From positions 30,432,128 to 30,496,127 of the forward strand of contig OZ037767.1 of assembly GCA_964035545.1 (NCBI GenBank): DNA of 64,000 nucleotides, read 5' to 3'. The notes under the pieces are model-generated. The model was given only the letters and a program-made list of their open reading frames with translations, was not told the DNA's origin and searched no databases. This document shows positions 37,501 to 50,500 of this stretch, piece after piece (position 1 is the first letter of the stretch; every line of letters begins with the position of its first letter). Made by a program: the position numbers and the translations under genes. The DNA is from Bugula neritina (lineage: Eukaryota; Bryozoa; Gymnolaemata; Cheilostomatida; Bugulidae).

Positions 37501-40187
37501 GCACAGCTCTGGCATCTTCAGTAGTGAGTTCGCCATTTCCAATCTTTTCAATAAGCATGTTGTCAGCTTCAGTTGTGTTGGCAGTTTTCAAGACATCGAG
37601 GAAGGTTTGCCTAACAGTAGAGAAACAAGTGTTTACAACAGTACTAAAAACTGAGAAACACAGAAATCGTACTCCACTAATGTAAAGTTCAAATCTTACA
37701 GTTGTTTACGCATGGCTGGTTTGTTCTGCAGCTTGGAGTAGATGCTATCCAGCTGAGGTCGAGTACAGAGTCGTACGTTAGCCTGAAGTTGAATGAACAG
37801 TGGGACGTGATCTTCAAACCTTTCTGGTACAGATGCAACAGCCTCAATCTCTTGGAGTTGTTTCTCAGTCTAGAAAATACATTTAATTTTATGTAAAAAT
37901 CATTTCTCTTACCAATTACTAAATCTTTTACTGCTTTCAGCAAATGTGTAACATCGATATCGAACACAATATTCTTGTCAATTCAAGAACAGTCATAAAT
38001 AATACTTTTATCATTTATTTACACTCATAACGTCATTTGATAGTCTAGTTTAATAAAATTGTTTCATGAGTTTTTATAAAGATGAAAACATGACATTTGT
38101 TTGCTTTCAACATGCTATACTTTTGCCACACTCCTATACTGTTCTACAATTTGAGACTGACAATGAACAAGCGAGAGCCTTGAACAATTACCTGTTGAAG
38201 GAGTTCGGCTTCAGTCATCATCAGCTTCTCCTCATCTTTTTTCAGAATCTCCATTCTCCATGGTTCAGACACAGTCTTCATGGTTACTGATTGTGAACGT
38301 GAAGAAGGGGCGGGTTTTTGTCCTGTCATTACGAGAGTCTGGTTTGATGTGGTGAGGAGGAACTTATGAGGAGCATTTGGAGTCTCCATCTTGTGTTCGA
38401 CTGACATAACAGCAGACTTGATGATCAAATCTTTCTCATTTTCTGATGAGAGTTCATAATCACATCTGGTGACAGAGAATACCTGTAATTAAAAAATATT
38501 CAGATTACCAATATGTTTTATGTATATTTACACAAAAAACATTTTGTCTTTTCAGTTTTATTTACAAAATGTAAACATATACAGATAGTAAACTTACAAA
38601 TTCAGTAGAGTTTCGAATGCTAGAGATGGGAGCACATTGGCAAGCCTCGTTGTTCATGTTTCCACGGCAGTCACAGTTACTCTGACGCTGTTGAAAAGTG
38701 TTCTTGTCAAGAGCGTTCAGCTTCACACATCTGGCTTGGTCTCTAAATTTGACCACCTTAACAAAAACAACAAAATTATCTAAATGGCGTTTTTGTTTTT
38801 CCAAATAATATTTTATATATAGAGTTGTAAACAATGAGATTCAAATACTCTAAAGTTACTTGATAGCTTACTCTGTATGTGTTGGCCTCATCCTTCTCAT
38901 CAACGTAGGTGTGGAAGGTGCTGTAACAAGATCCTTCCAGTCCAGCCTCCAAATCATCGAAAGTGGTGGTGTTTTGGCTGGGCAGATCGCTGTATTGGAG
39001 CATTCTATCAACGCTGGGAGTCTTTGACTGAAGTCGTACTTGGAACATGGAGAGAACAACTCTCTTGATGTCAATAGACCAGTTGGTTTCCTCGTCAGCA
39101 ACCTTCATGCTCACCACCTTGTTGTCTTTGTATCTGAAACAAAAATTGATAATATGTTATCACTATTTAGGCTATATGAATGTTTAGTTTTCTAACCAAT
39201 ATTCAAAGAGTCACATCTCACTGAACCGAGTACTCACTCAAACTCAAGTGGAAGGAGAAGTTTTCCTTGGATGAGTCTGCTGTGATCTGATGGCAACTCT
39301 TCAAACTTGTCGAGAGGAAGTTGCATGGTTGGAGGAAGATTGTAGCTTTCTTGTATCTCATTATTCAATGAGTACACTCTTACATTCTTCATCTACAGTT
39401 ATTAATTTAGTAATTTATTGATATGATTATCTTCACCCACAGATGTATACAATTACATGATAAATTCTCACTCGATTCAATAAGAAAATTGAAATTGGGT
39501 CGATAGTTTTTTACTAGTATAGAATATAAGAATAATATAAAATCAAAAGATCAATTCTATAAAAATCACCTTCAAGGTCATCCAATTAGCACTGCCAACA
39601 GTGAGAGTCAGGTCACATCTGATCTTGATTCCGGCATATTGTTTGCTGAAGGTTGGAAGTCCAGTCATTACTTGAGATTCATATTGGTATTCGTAGACGG
39701 TTCCGGGTTCATATTCTGTAGATGGACAAAGAAGTTTATAGACACACTGAATAGACATTGAAGTATGTTTAAGCTAGTAGGCTATTGCTGAAATTGTATG
39801 CTTAAAAATGAATCAAATTGTTTACTAACGAGTGATGCTTAACTTACTGGTGTGAGTAGTTTGATATTGGTTGACAGGTCTGGAGCCACTTGATCCCCAT
39901 GTTGGCCAGCAAGCACCTGTGTTTAAATAACAATATCTAGAGGTGCTGTCTCCAGCATATTTGATAAAATTTTCTATAGTTATCTAGTGAAACAATAGAT
40001 CAAAATAATAAAATTATACTGTACGTATTCTTTTATAAATTTTGTTAATTCTGTAAATTATTACGTTATTTACTGATTTTTCTCCCACTTTGTAAAAAAA
40101 CATTCAAAATTATTCAATAGCGAAAAAATAAAGAATAGTTGTACACTTACATGTAGCCACAAGGGCAGTGAGTACGAGTAACTTCAT
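31580..40187 (-). CDS. Vtg: Vitellogenin (Vtg-3), complete, 27 exons
   Basis: Predicted 1634-codon secreted yolk precursor. Exons: 40151-40187, 39848-39916, 39570-39715, 39238-39392, 38872-39133, 38598-38756, 38192-38482, 37700-37869, 37445-37610, 37166-37357, 36828-37022, 36511-36725, 36191-36398, 35893-36079, 35577-35790, 35157-35325, 34768-34947, 34561-34636, 34291-34459, 33866-34166, 33477-33761, 33185-33377, 32915-33075, 32440-32673, 32141-32332, 31829-32003, 31580-31683. All exon lengths equal those of Vtg-1 and -2 except exon 13, which is one codon shorter (208 against 211 bases, in frame). Signal peptide MKLLVLTALVAT, identical to Vtg-2. The domain order is the same, with CGIC in the von Willebrand D-like part and the ending DRCSQ. 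Exons 14-19 show more amino-acid changes from Vtg-1/2 than exons 20-27 do, so divergence is patchy and could reflect gene conversion. Confidence 0.93.
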
Positions 40188-40273
40188 GGTGAGACAACTG
40201 CTGCTAGCTTTGAGTGTTCAATGCTAATCAGCAAACAGAATGAAGAACCAGCTCTCAGCCGCTGCCTTTTATA
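40188..40273 (-). promoter_or_regulatory. Vtg-3 core promoter and 5' UTR
   Basis: The TATAAAAGG box (TTTTATA at 40267-40273 on the plus strand) and a 5' UTR that differs by about one base from the orphan cassette at 60101-60186. Confidence 0.8.
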
Positions 40274-40513
40274 CTGCTGCTGTTCAGTTTACTGAGTATT
40301 GCGCCATTCTTGGCACAGATTTACAACTTTTACATAGATTAGAGTTACATAAATAAAAGTTATACAGACACCTGTGTCAACTGCCAACAGGTTGTGCAAC
40401 CAGGTGAAGTTGCTGAGCACTTAAGACTGTGACAGCCAAAATTAGACACCAGTTGGCTGGTGCTCTGTTCAATGGTCATGGTGTGATACCCAGTGTTTAG
40501 AAACCAAAGTTTG
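40274..40513 (-). promoter_or_regulatory. Conserved upstream block of Vtg-3
   Basis: Near-identical to 27746-27985, including ACACCTGTGTCAACTGCCAA, GTTGTGCAACCAGGTG and the GGTCATGGTGTGA word at 40474-40486. Confidence 0.5.
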
Positions 40514-43500
40514 ATCTGATAATGCAGTGGATATATTTGATAGCTTTTCTTATTTATTTATAAATAGCATGGATAGCCGGAGATTGTGTAAACACAAAAC
40601 AAGCTATACTTTTTAAAACCTAAGTCACAGCTATTCCTTTATTCGCATCCCAACATCATATGCATCGCTTTGTCAATCATCATGCTTTTATTCCATGGCA
40701 ATGTAGTGTTATGATTCCCTATTACGTAGCCTCTTAGGGCATTGCTGCTTACTAACTTTAAACTTTGAGGTCTGCTGATGTGCCCAGCTATTTTTCAAAT
40801 GATATTATTTTTATTGCATCACTGATTATTCCATTGACTTTACTCAACTTATTTTAGCTTAAAAGACACCATGATTAACTATGACAACCCAGTAAAGAGA
40901 GATTTAAGTTTTGATAGTATTTTACCATCTCAAATTGATTTGTTACAACTGTAAAGTTTAATATTTAATGCACTTGCTGTGTAAAAATAGATTTCATTTA
41001 ATCATAGAAGCACAAGAAAGGCTTACATCAGAGTGCATCAGAAAAAAATCACAAAATACTTTCATATACTCCTCTGAAAATTTTCGTCTTCTTGAATATT
41101 AATAAACCTTTCTTTGTGAAATAAGATTTCTTTCCAACATAATTACCTTTTTTTAGAGATACTTAATTGCAACTTTAAATGTTGAAAATACAAGCATTAG
41201 TGGTTGTTGCTGTTGAATTGCCATAGCCAGTGCGTCCTCAGATGTAGCCAATCCTTTGTTTGCTTATCTTGTCATATTAATTATTTTATACTATCTCTTC
41301 ATGTGTTTTGTGCTCTCAACTTTTTATGCTGTGCAGTATATTATAATAAAATTTGTTTCATAATTTAAATTTTGGTGTTTATTTATAGAAATAATACATA
41401 TATTGGCAGCATCGATTCCTATTGGTTAAACTAAGACGTATATGTTGCTATGGCTGAATCAGCTCCTATTGAAACTGTTGCTTGGTTTAGAAGGAGTAGA
41501 AAAGTAAACATGATAAAGGTAGTTTTTTGTTTGCACATTGTTCAGGGTGCACATGTATTGTATCACACCATATATTAAAATGCTATTTAATTAGCTCAAT
41601 TCTGCAGCTTGATTGTGCAGTGATAGAAAGATGCAATGCAAACATAAACAATAACATTGCATAATATAAACATCAATACGGTGGTGTGATCTGCACATGC
41701 CTCCCTGGACCCTCAAACATGTTGTGTTTGTAAATAATCTCTGAACTTTGAATAATACACCATATCTATGTATGAATTAACCTGGCCATGCTTGATATTA
41801 CTGAACAGAAATACTTAATAATAGTTTACAGTGTTGCAACACAGACCATAGCAACTTGCAGTATGCGGTTGTGAGTTCACATGTACCTTGCACAGCCATG
41901 CTGGTTGCACATCCGATGTAACACTTCAAGAAAAGAAATATTTGAAAAGTGTAAAGTTTCTGTCCTATTGTTGAAATAGCTGAAAGCTTTGGCTTTTTGT
42001 ATTTATACCTTTATGAAGCATAATAAATATAGTATTTAATATAATTTAATGTGACAAAGCATAATACAGTTTCATGCAACTTAATATAGCGTGATACGAT
42101 ATGCTGTAATGTAACGCTATATAAAATGATGTAATATCTAAGATAATGAAAGCCGGAGCAAAATGTTAATTCAATAGATAAAAAAGTTTATAATATGCTT
42201 TTAAAGTCTTGAAAGTCAGAAAAGCTTTAAATAAATTAAAACTGACAATTATTACAATATTACAGGAGATGGGCAATGTTTCAAAATTCCAAGAAGCAAT
42301 TGTGCAACTTTTTTAAATTAGGAAAACGTAAATGGAAGCCATTTGCTTAAACACTTAGTTTTTAACATTAAATAAAACAAAAAATAAAAATTCTATGAAA
42401 AAATCAATACACAAATCTCTGGGAAAAACTATTGAATTACTAATTGATAACTATAAATTAAATTGTAAAAGAAAATATTGAATTTAGGCTGATAAATATA
42501 ATACATGTATTCCAAGTATAAGTTGTATGATAAAGAACTCAGCTTATGGATAAAAGCTAGGTATATTCCAATTAGTTTGCATGTTGCTAGCCTTATAGTA
42601 TTTCAGTTTAGGCATATTCTCTAATTACATAATAAATAATAATAAATATTATTTAAACATATACCTAATAAAATTTGAAAAATTCTTATAGAAACCATAA
42701 TTAATTTCAAAGTAAGAAAAGTACAAAATTTTTCAAAAATGCGCTCCATTTTATTTTTCACCAGGTTTCTTTTGCTATTATGTTATTAAAGCATTTCCAT
42801 GTTATATAAACTACGGATAGGTTAAGGTATTGAGAATTTATATTATATAATAATTTCCTTATGAATAAGAAAGTCATAATTTTTGTTTCAGTCTAAATAT
42901 AACTTGTGGCAGTGAGTTTTTTATCACTCGCATGTATTTTGCAAACTGGGTGACCAATATTTGTTTTGTATAATTGAATACCTTTATTCAATGTATAAGT
43001 CATAACAAAGTTTTGGTTGGTAGATAGTTTGTTTAAAGTTTCAACAACCAATAAGCACAGCAAAAATGCAACAAGCTTACTTCTTAGAGCATTGCTACTT
43101 TTGCTCTTTTTAGGGAGTAGTGCAGCCCAACCCACAATCAATCTGTACGAGGGGGGGGGCTGAAGCTATGAGTTATGAGCGAATGTTTAAATAAGTAGTT
43201 TTGCAATATTGTGACACTATATCCTAGCTCCTAAGTAAATATTATGGTTATTCATTGAGATTACACTTGATTTTAAATTACAGTCTACAAGTAAAAATAA
43301 TAAGTTACAACGTGACTTTTAATATTGAATGCCTTGATATCCTTTGATGATGCAAACAGCAGGTAATCACTGGAGTGTAGAACAAATTAGATTCTGAGAC
43401 AGTAGCTCACTGAATTTATCTTAAGTCTGAACTAAAAACCTCTGCATTATAAATTATTCTTCAAATCTTTATAGATATCTCAGCATGTTTATTGCTGAAA

Positions 43501-44593
43501 CAAATATGTTTAAACTGTTACTCCTGCTATTTACACCATACACCAACAACTATTAAAAAATGCAATTTTTTTTTAAGATCTTCACTAACTGCCCGCAAAG
43601 TTTATATAAAAGGGTAAACGTTACTGCCTTAAATAATAATAATTGATTTAGGAAACTAAAAATGAAAATTGAACAATTATTTTACATAATGTTTGTACTT
43701 GTAGCGGAAATGACTCAAAAAATTGCACAACATGAAAAGAATTGAGTGAAACAATGAAAATATAAAATATGTAATATGAGGTTTGCAGTACCTCTTGAAA
43801 ACTAGTCTTAGCAAACTCAAAAGCAATAAGCAAATGGTATATTGAAGATTGTTATTTCAGAAGTTAAGAAGCATCGCGTTAAAAAAATTTCAACTTAGTT
43901 AAAAACCTCAATTGCAAGTAATAAATAGAAAATTTCGTGTTCAATGGTTGGCGCTTTTTTATTTACTACGAACTTAAGAACATTTCTAAACCTGGTTTTC
44001 ATTTGAACAAGTTAATTGTTCGTATTTGGAGTACATACTTTGGCTAGACAATGAATGCAAACTTCTTAACACCTATAATCTGTAAACATATGCATGCCCT
44101 AGTATGAAGCACTAGAAATTTGCAAACAAATATTAATTATTTAAAACTATTTTATTATAGTAGAAATATTTTGCAAAGATAGTTTTTATGCAGCATGTTT
44201 ATCATTTCAACTCAACTATAAATAGTTTTGTAGCTTCAAACACCAAGAATTGTTGTTTGTCTTTTCTGTTCAAAACTCAAATATTATTATTTTTTCCTAA
44301 CTAAACTTATGAAATCAAAAAGCTGCCAATTTCATATGCTAAACAATATATTTGAAACCATTAAAAAAACATAGGTAAATACTGGTAAAAATGAATCTAA
44401 CTAAAAACGTAAGACAATTAAGAAAAAAGTAACACTAAGAGTAGCTTCAAATTTACAAAATAGTAGAAAAAATTCCATAGTCCGTTGAACATTTCCAAAG
44501 TCAGCAAACAGAATCTAAATTCAGTTTCAGAAACTTGAGTTCAATATTTGAAAAAAGTTTCATCATTAAGAAATTTAGAAACTTAGAAAGTGT
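40514..44593. other. Vtg-3/Vtg-4 intergenic spacer
   Basis: AT-rich. Only patches, such as around 41640-41760, resemble the other spacers (28800-28940), so this spacer has diverged or been largely replaced. There is a G run at 43150-43158. No coding exon was recognised. No AATAAA was seen at the 200-base distance after the Vtg-4 stop that the other genes show. Confidence 0.6.
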
Positions 44594-47500
44594 TTAGTTG
44601 CAACTGCTGTGAACAACAATGTGAACAGTTTGGGGTTTCCCGATTTGGTGCATCTTTCTCACCACTTGCTCATTGTCAAGGGTCATCTCAGCATCTGAAA
44701 CAAGAATTGTGGATATAATATATATTGCAACTGAGACCACTATTTGCTACGACTAGTTATAATCCCATTTGTTCAGTTGGCAAAGTTTCTGGTAGGAGAA
44801 GCTTGCGTACCTTGCATTAAAGGAATCATGCTGATTTGTTGAGCAACTTTCTCGGAGATGCAGCTCACTTCCAGAACTTTCATTTGCATAGTTTTGTGAG
44901 AACACTGGTTAGAACAAACAAGTTGGGGCTCTCTGGTGACGCACCTCATCATTTGGTTGTTGTCTCTGACACTCCTCACAAGCTAAACAAAGTTATAAGC
45001 AAAAATTAATAAATTAGTAAGTCAATAAAATAATTTCTGACACATCAATTACATGCATTGCTCTAACAGCCGTACATATCTTACCATGTATGTGTGTTTT
45101 GATTGACAAAAGTCATGGCTTCGCTCTTCCATAGTGTCCAGGCCAATGTGACATCCTCTACCAATAACTGAGTGTCTTCTGGTAAGATCCATGACTGTCT
45201 CCAAGGAAGGGTGGGAGGGCAGAGAAGTAGATGGAGAGCACATTCCACAGACGGTGCTTGCGCTACTTTCATCCATCTGAGGTAGAAAAACAGACTTTGA
45301 TTTGAGGTACTAAGTCAAAAGATTTGCCAAGTCTTGTTATATTGTTGCTATACAAGCTTCAAGAGAATAATACTACAAGTTTAATTGCAGAAGACGCTCT
45401 TATTATTGCTTTTACTTGAATCAATAGAAATTACGACATTGTACTTGTAGTGTACTCGGTATAAGTTGCTAAAGCTAACAAATAAAACTGAAACTAAAAA
45501 GTGAAACTAAGACTAACAAAGTGAAACTACCTCAATAGTGAGTTGTGATTGGTCCAGTACTATCTGGGCTCCATGTTCATTACAGTCAACCTCCAATGTA
45601 GCTCCTTGCCATTTAATTAGAGCTACTTGTCTCCCCTGTTCAATGATTGGCTTGTTTCTGAGCTCATCAGCAGTGTAAGTCCTTCCATCAATTGCAACAT
45701 TCATGATCCTGTTCTGGGTAGTCTGCACTTGGATCATGTGGCTACCAACAATTACCTTCAGCACCTGAATACAAGAAACAAGCTAATTAACCCAACAAAA
45801 GAATAAAAAATATAAGGATTGTGACTATACTGTTGCTTGGCAAAAGAATACTCAAACCAAAGCATTAATAGAATCATCATTTTAAATACAGCTTGCAAGT
45901 TTACAAATTTCAAAGAAAACTTATACATTACAAGGTGTTCAGTAGCTTAGCAAAAGTGGCAATCATGAAATGAAGAGACATACTTTTGGTAGGGTGGAGT
46001 CAGTGGCGGGCTGGACAGTGACAGCAAAGTCAAGACTATGTCCCTGGCAGCTCCCAACCAGTTTGATCTCACAGGAGGTTCTAGGGAGAACCACATGCTT
46101 GGAATCGAAGGTCAGCAAAGATGGGTAGTTGTAAGTGCACACAGCTAAAACAAAACATGAAACATATGCGAAATGCTCTATGATAAAAAAGTAGCTTTAA
46201 AAGATAAATGTGATGAAATTTTCAATGTGCAAAATTAAGCAAGTTAAATAACTTTTTTAAAAATATTTGAAATTTTAGCACTTTTGCAAATTCAAATTTC
46301 ATGATTTAATAACTAAACTTTATGTCTTTAATGAATCAAATTTATCTATCAAATTATATATTATAATATATATATATATTACATACACAATGCAATACAC
46401 ATTTTAATGTATATAATGCATGTGATATACAATATATACATATTATTAAGCAAGCATCATTGTGCTAAAAAGTTGTACAAATAAAGGCTTAAGGAATATA
46501 AAGCATAGGTCTCTAGCTTGCTAAAAGTACTAAAACATACATCCAGATGCTTGCATGAAGCTCTCTTGGGGTCTACGAGTAGTACGAGTGCCGATAAAAG
46601 ATCTAGAAAGGCGACTGGTCGAGTTTAGTTGTCTATTCTCAGTGATGTGCTGATGGATCTTAGTGACCGTTGGAGCGTGAATTCTGGAGAACTTGCTGAC
46701 GTAGTTATCTTTCCTTACAATCACATCAACCTGTATTTGAACAAGTATAGTGAAGAAAGCGAAAGGAGTTGACAAAGTTACTAATATCAAATATAAAAAC
46801 ATATTTTATGATGAAGAAAATAGCTTACGTTGTTTTCCATTGGTCTCACAACTACATCGACATCTAGCGAGTTTTCACCAGATCTTCCTTCTTGGCTGGC
46901 GAACACAAACACAGACTCGGCAGCGTTCATGAGAACAGTGGAGATTCTTTCGCTGGTTTCAGGTGAGAATTCAGTGTTCTTTGTTTCAACATGAAGAGAG
47001 TTGTTGTACCACATTGGGTAGACAACTCCGTACTCATCTTTACACCCATAGGCTGAAGTTTCGAGACACTGGTTGTTCTTGAAGATGGGTCTAAGTCTGA
47101 GAGTAGCCTGCAGTAAAACACAAGCACAACAATAATTTCTGCTTATGGTAAATAAATTAATTGAACAAAGAATAAACATGTTATCGTAATTCATACTTAC
47201 AGTCATTCCACGTTGTTCAGGTTGAGATTTGGGTCCCCAACTGATTTGGTGAGATTGAGAGATCTCTCCACTCTCCATAGACAACGTACTGGTGATTTGA
47301 TTAGTGAGTTGAACACTTTCTCTCTCAGACTCAGATGTGATTGGTGGGCGTTCCATGCGCAGAAGTGAATGGATTATGGGCTGGTCATGCTCAATGTGAG
47401 TCGTATAGTTGGCGGACATGTTGAGAACTTGGTTGTCGAGAACAGATGCTACGCTGACAGACAAATCAAGGCCAAGAGAGGAAGGTGGTGTCTCGGGACG

Positions 47501-50500
47501 ATTCCTAAAGCAATGGGAAATAATTAGCTGCTGGCTATAAGTAAAATTAATTGAATAAAATAGTTATTTTGTCTAGGTAGAGCTGAGCTTACCATTGACT
47601 GGGTGTACGCTCTCGTCGGTAGAACATGTTAAGATATTCCTCGTCAGATAGTTGCTCTTCTGGTCTCATAACACCATCTTTTTGTTGAAGTTCAGATACA
47701 TTGAGGAAACGGGCAATAAGATGAGTGGCAACCACTCTAATTTCAGGTTTAGCTAAAAAAGAAAAACACTTTATTAACAATAGCCATCTTGGTATAAAAC
47801 AAAGCTACAACAATATGTAGAACAAATCACAAGAGAAAACATTACCTGGTCGAACTCTTAGCTTGATGTGCTGTTTGTATGTAGAAATATAGGTAGGGAG
47901 GAGTTGCAGCCTGTCTCTAACAAAGGAGACAAGTTCTGGCATGTTAACGTCACCTTCAAGCTACAAAACAAAGTAATGTTTGTGTACGGGACATCAGCCA
48001 AAAACAGAACATCTCTGAAAGAAATCTTTGAAAATTCTTACCTTTCCTTCCATCTCAACACTTTTGTAGGTTGGTATATCAACATTAAACTGTCTTCTGC
48101 CTGACTCATCAACTTTCAGCTCTTTGCAGACATCAGCATAGCGAGTGGAGGTCACAGGAAGTCTCTTTGGTTGTACAAAGGTCACAGAACGGGCCATCAG
48201 CTCTACAATGCTGTCCTTCTGCTACAACAAGAATAGCAGATTAATATTTGCTAATTGCTATAAATTCCTTCACTTATTACATATACATGTATATAAATTA
48301 TTTGTAAAAGACTAAAAAGTTGAATATAAATTTCAATAAATATTTCTCTTTAATATAATAATACGTTCTGCAGCAAGCCTCACATTGTTTCCAGGGTTGG
48401 TCCAGTTGAGAGACAAGTAGTTATCTTGCATGTTGTAGTGAATCACATGTCTAGGGGACTCGGTGTAGGTTCGAGCGCGTATTGAGCTTACAAAACCAGT
48501 TGCAGCAAATCCAGTATCGAAATGAACACTGTACTGAGTAGATACACTAGCTCTAAAAACATACATCTGCATTGTCAATGCAAGCAATTACAGAAGTAAT
48601 AAAAAAGCGCAGTCGCTAAGTAAATATAATTATATAGTCTACAAATTTGCTACATTATAAAAGAGTGAATTGTAGGTTTGCTTTAGCTTAATCTTGACAT
48701 TTTGTGACCGGCTATAGTTGGCGTTCTAAACTTTTTACCTGATTCGTTTGGTGGATTCAAAAGTAACAGTTGGCAATCTATCAACACTTGACAGGTCAAT
48801 CTTCAATGTTCCTTCAATATCGATGATTGCTACATGAGCATGTACTTCTGTCATGTATCCACCACTTGGCTGCAAGCTTCGTACACGTCTTGGCTGTAGC
48901 CACATTGTGGTGAAAACTTTCACTGGAATGTTGATTTCTCCAATACCTGAATAATCTGAAAACAATATAAATTATATGTTGTCTTAATATAGCCTAATGA
49001 AGTCAGAAAAATGGCAACAGCATTAAAAAATGGACCAGAGGGAATAGACTGCACCTCTTAAAGTTTATATAATTACTGCACTAATGTAAAAACACATTTT
49101 TTTAGAATATAGATTATCACAAAGCTAATTATTTAAAGTATCAATTACTAGTTTGATTAATAAAAGCAGTGCATTTAACCTACACATTGCTTATAGCTCA
49201 GTAATCACCTTTGCAGAATATTAATTAAGATTACAGTACCAAAAGTTCCCTTTGGTCATAGCCAATGAGATTGGTTTTAATGTAACTTAAAGTAGTGAGT
49301 CGTGACATTGGCCTAGACTGCTTTCCTGATAGTTTAAATACTTACGGAAGTATCTCATCTGCTTTGCCAGAGTGGTAGAGTCAACATGGAAGAAGGATAC
49401 TTCTTGTCCCAAAATCCTAACAAAGAAGGTGATAGAGGGCTTGGCTTGTGACACTTGGTGCCTTTGCCACCAGTGGGTTTGCATAGAACTTGGTCTCTGG
49501 TTTTGACTCAGTCCTTCTGCTCGATATCCCAACTAGAGAATAGAATGACACAGTTAGGAATGATTAAGCTGGACTAGCTGTGATAACAAATTTCTATTTT
49601 GCAGAAAATATACAAAGCTTGTAATAATACCTCAACAAGGTGGTTGTATTGGTTCCTCAACTTGGAGTACTGTCGGATAGAGAAATATTCTGGAACTTCC
49701 TGTCTGCTGGTATCGACTTCACTCAGTTTGATCAGGTCTCCATCAGGTCCAACTCCATACAGAATCTGCCAATCGGTGGTTCTCTCAGACATGCGGAAGG
49801 CGCGAACGCTCTGCAGGGTGTCTCTAACTCTCATTTGACTAAAAATTAAATCTCAGATATTCAAGAATAATTGTGCTTAAGTAAATATTTCATTCTGTCA
49901 TCTGGTGTCAGATTTTTGCTATAGAAGTAAGTGTCTTCAACACATCAGAAAGTACATACTGCAGCTGATTCCTGACTTCTCCTTTTTCTAGAACATTCTT
50001 CATGTGTTTGACAACGAATGTCTTGAACTCAATATCTTGTTCACTGTTCAGAGTCTTCTGTAACTCAACTAATGGTGTGACAGATCGGCATTTCATCAGC
50101 ATTACGAAGGCAGCAACTCTGACTGAGGTCTCTTCATTTCTGTTCATCATGATTGGCATAAGAGTCTGTAGAACCTGAGAATACAAGAAAAAGTAAGTGA
50201 ACAGCTGTAGTACTATTGACTTCACAACAACTGAGTGCATTGCTTGATACGTGGACACTCACTTGGAGTTGGTCTTGGAATCCGAGGTTGGTCAGAGAGT
50301 TGATGGCCTCAATTCTTACAATATTAGACTCGGTGCTTGCCAAACGGTTTCTAATTACAGAAGCAAGGCTTGTGATGCTCCCCATGTTAGCAAGTGACTT
50401 CAGGCATGTGATTTTCTCTTCGTCATCTTTGGCGGCATCCAGACGTCCCTCAAGGTACTATAATAAAGTTAATTAGTCAATGCTATATAAACAATAACCA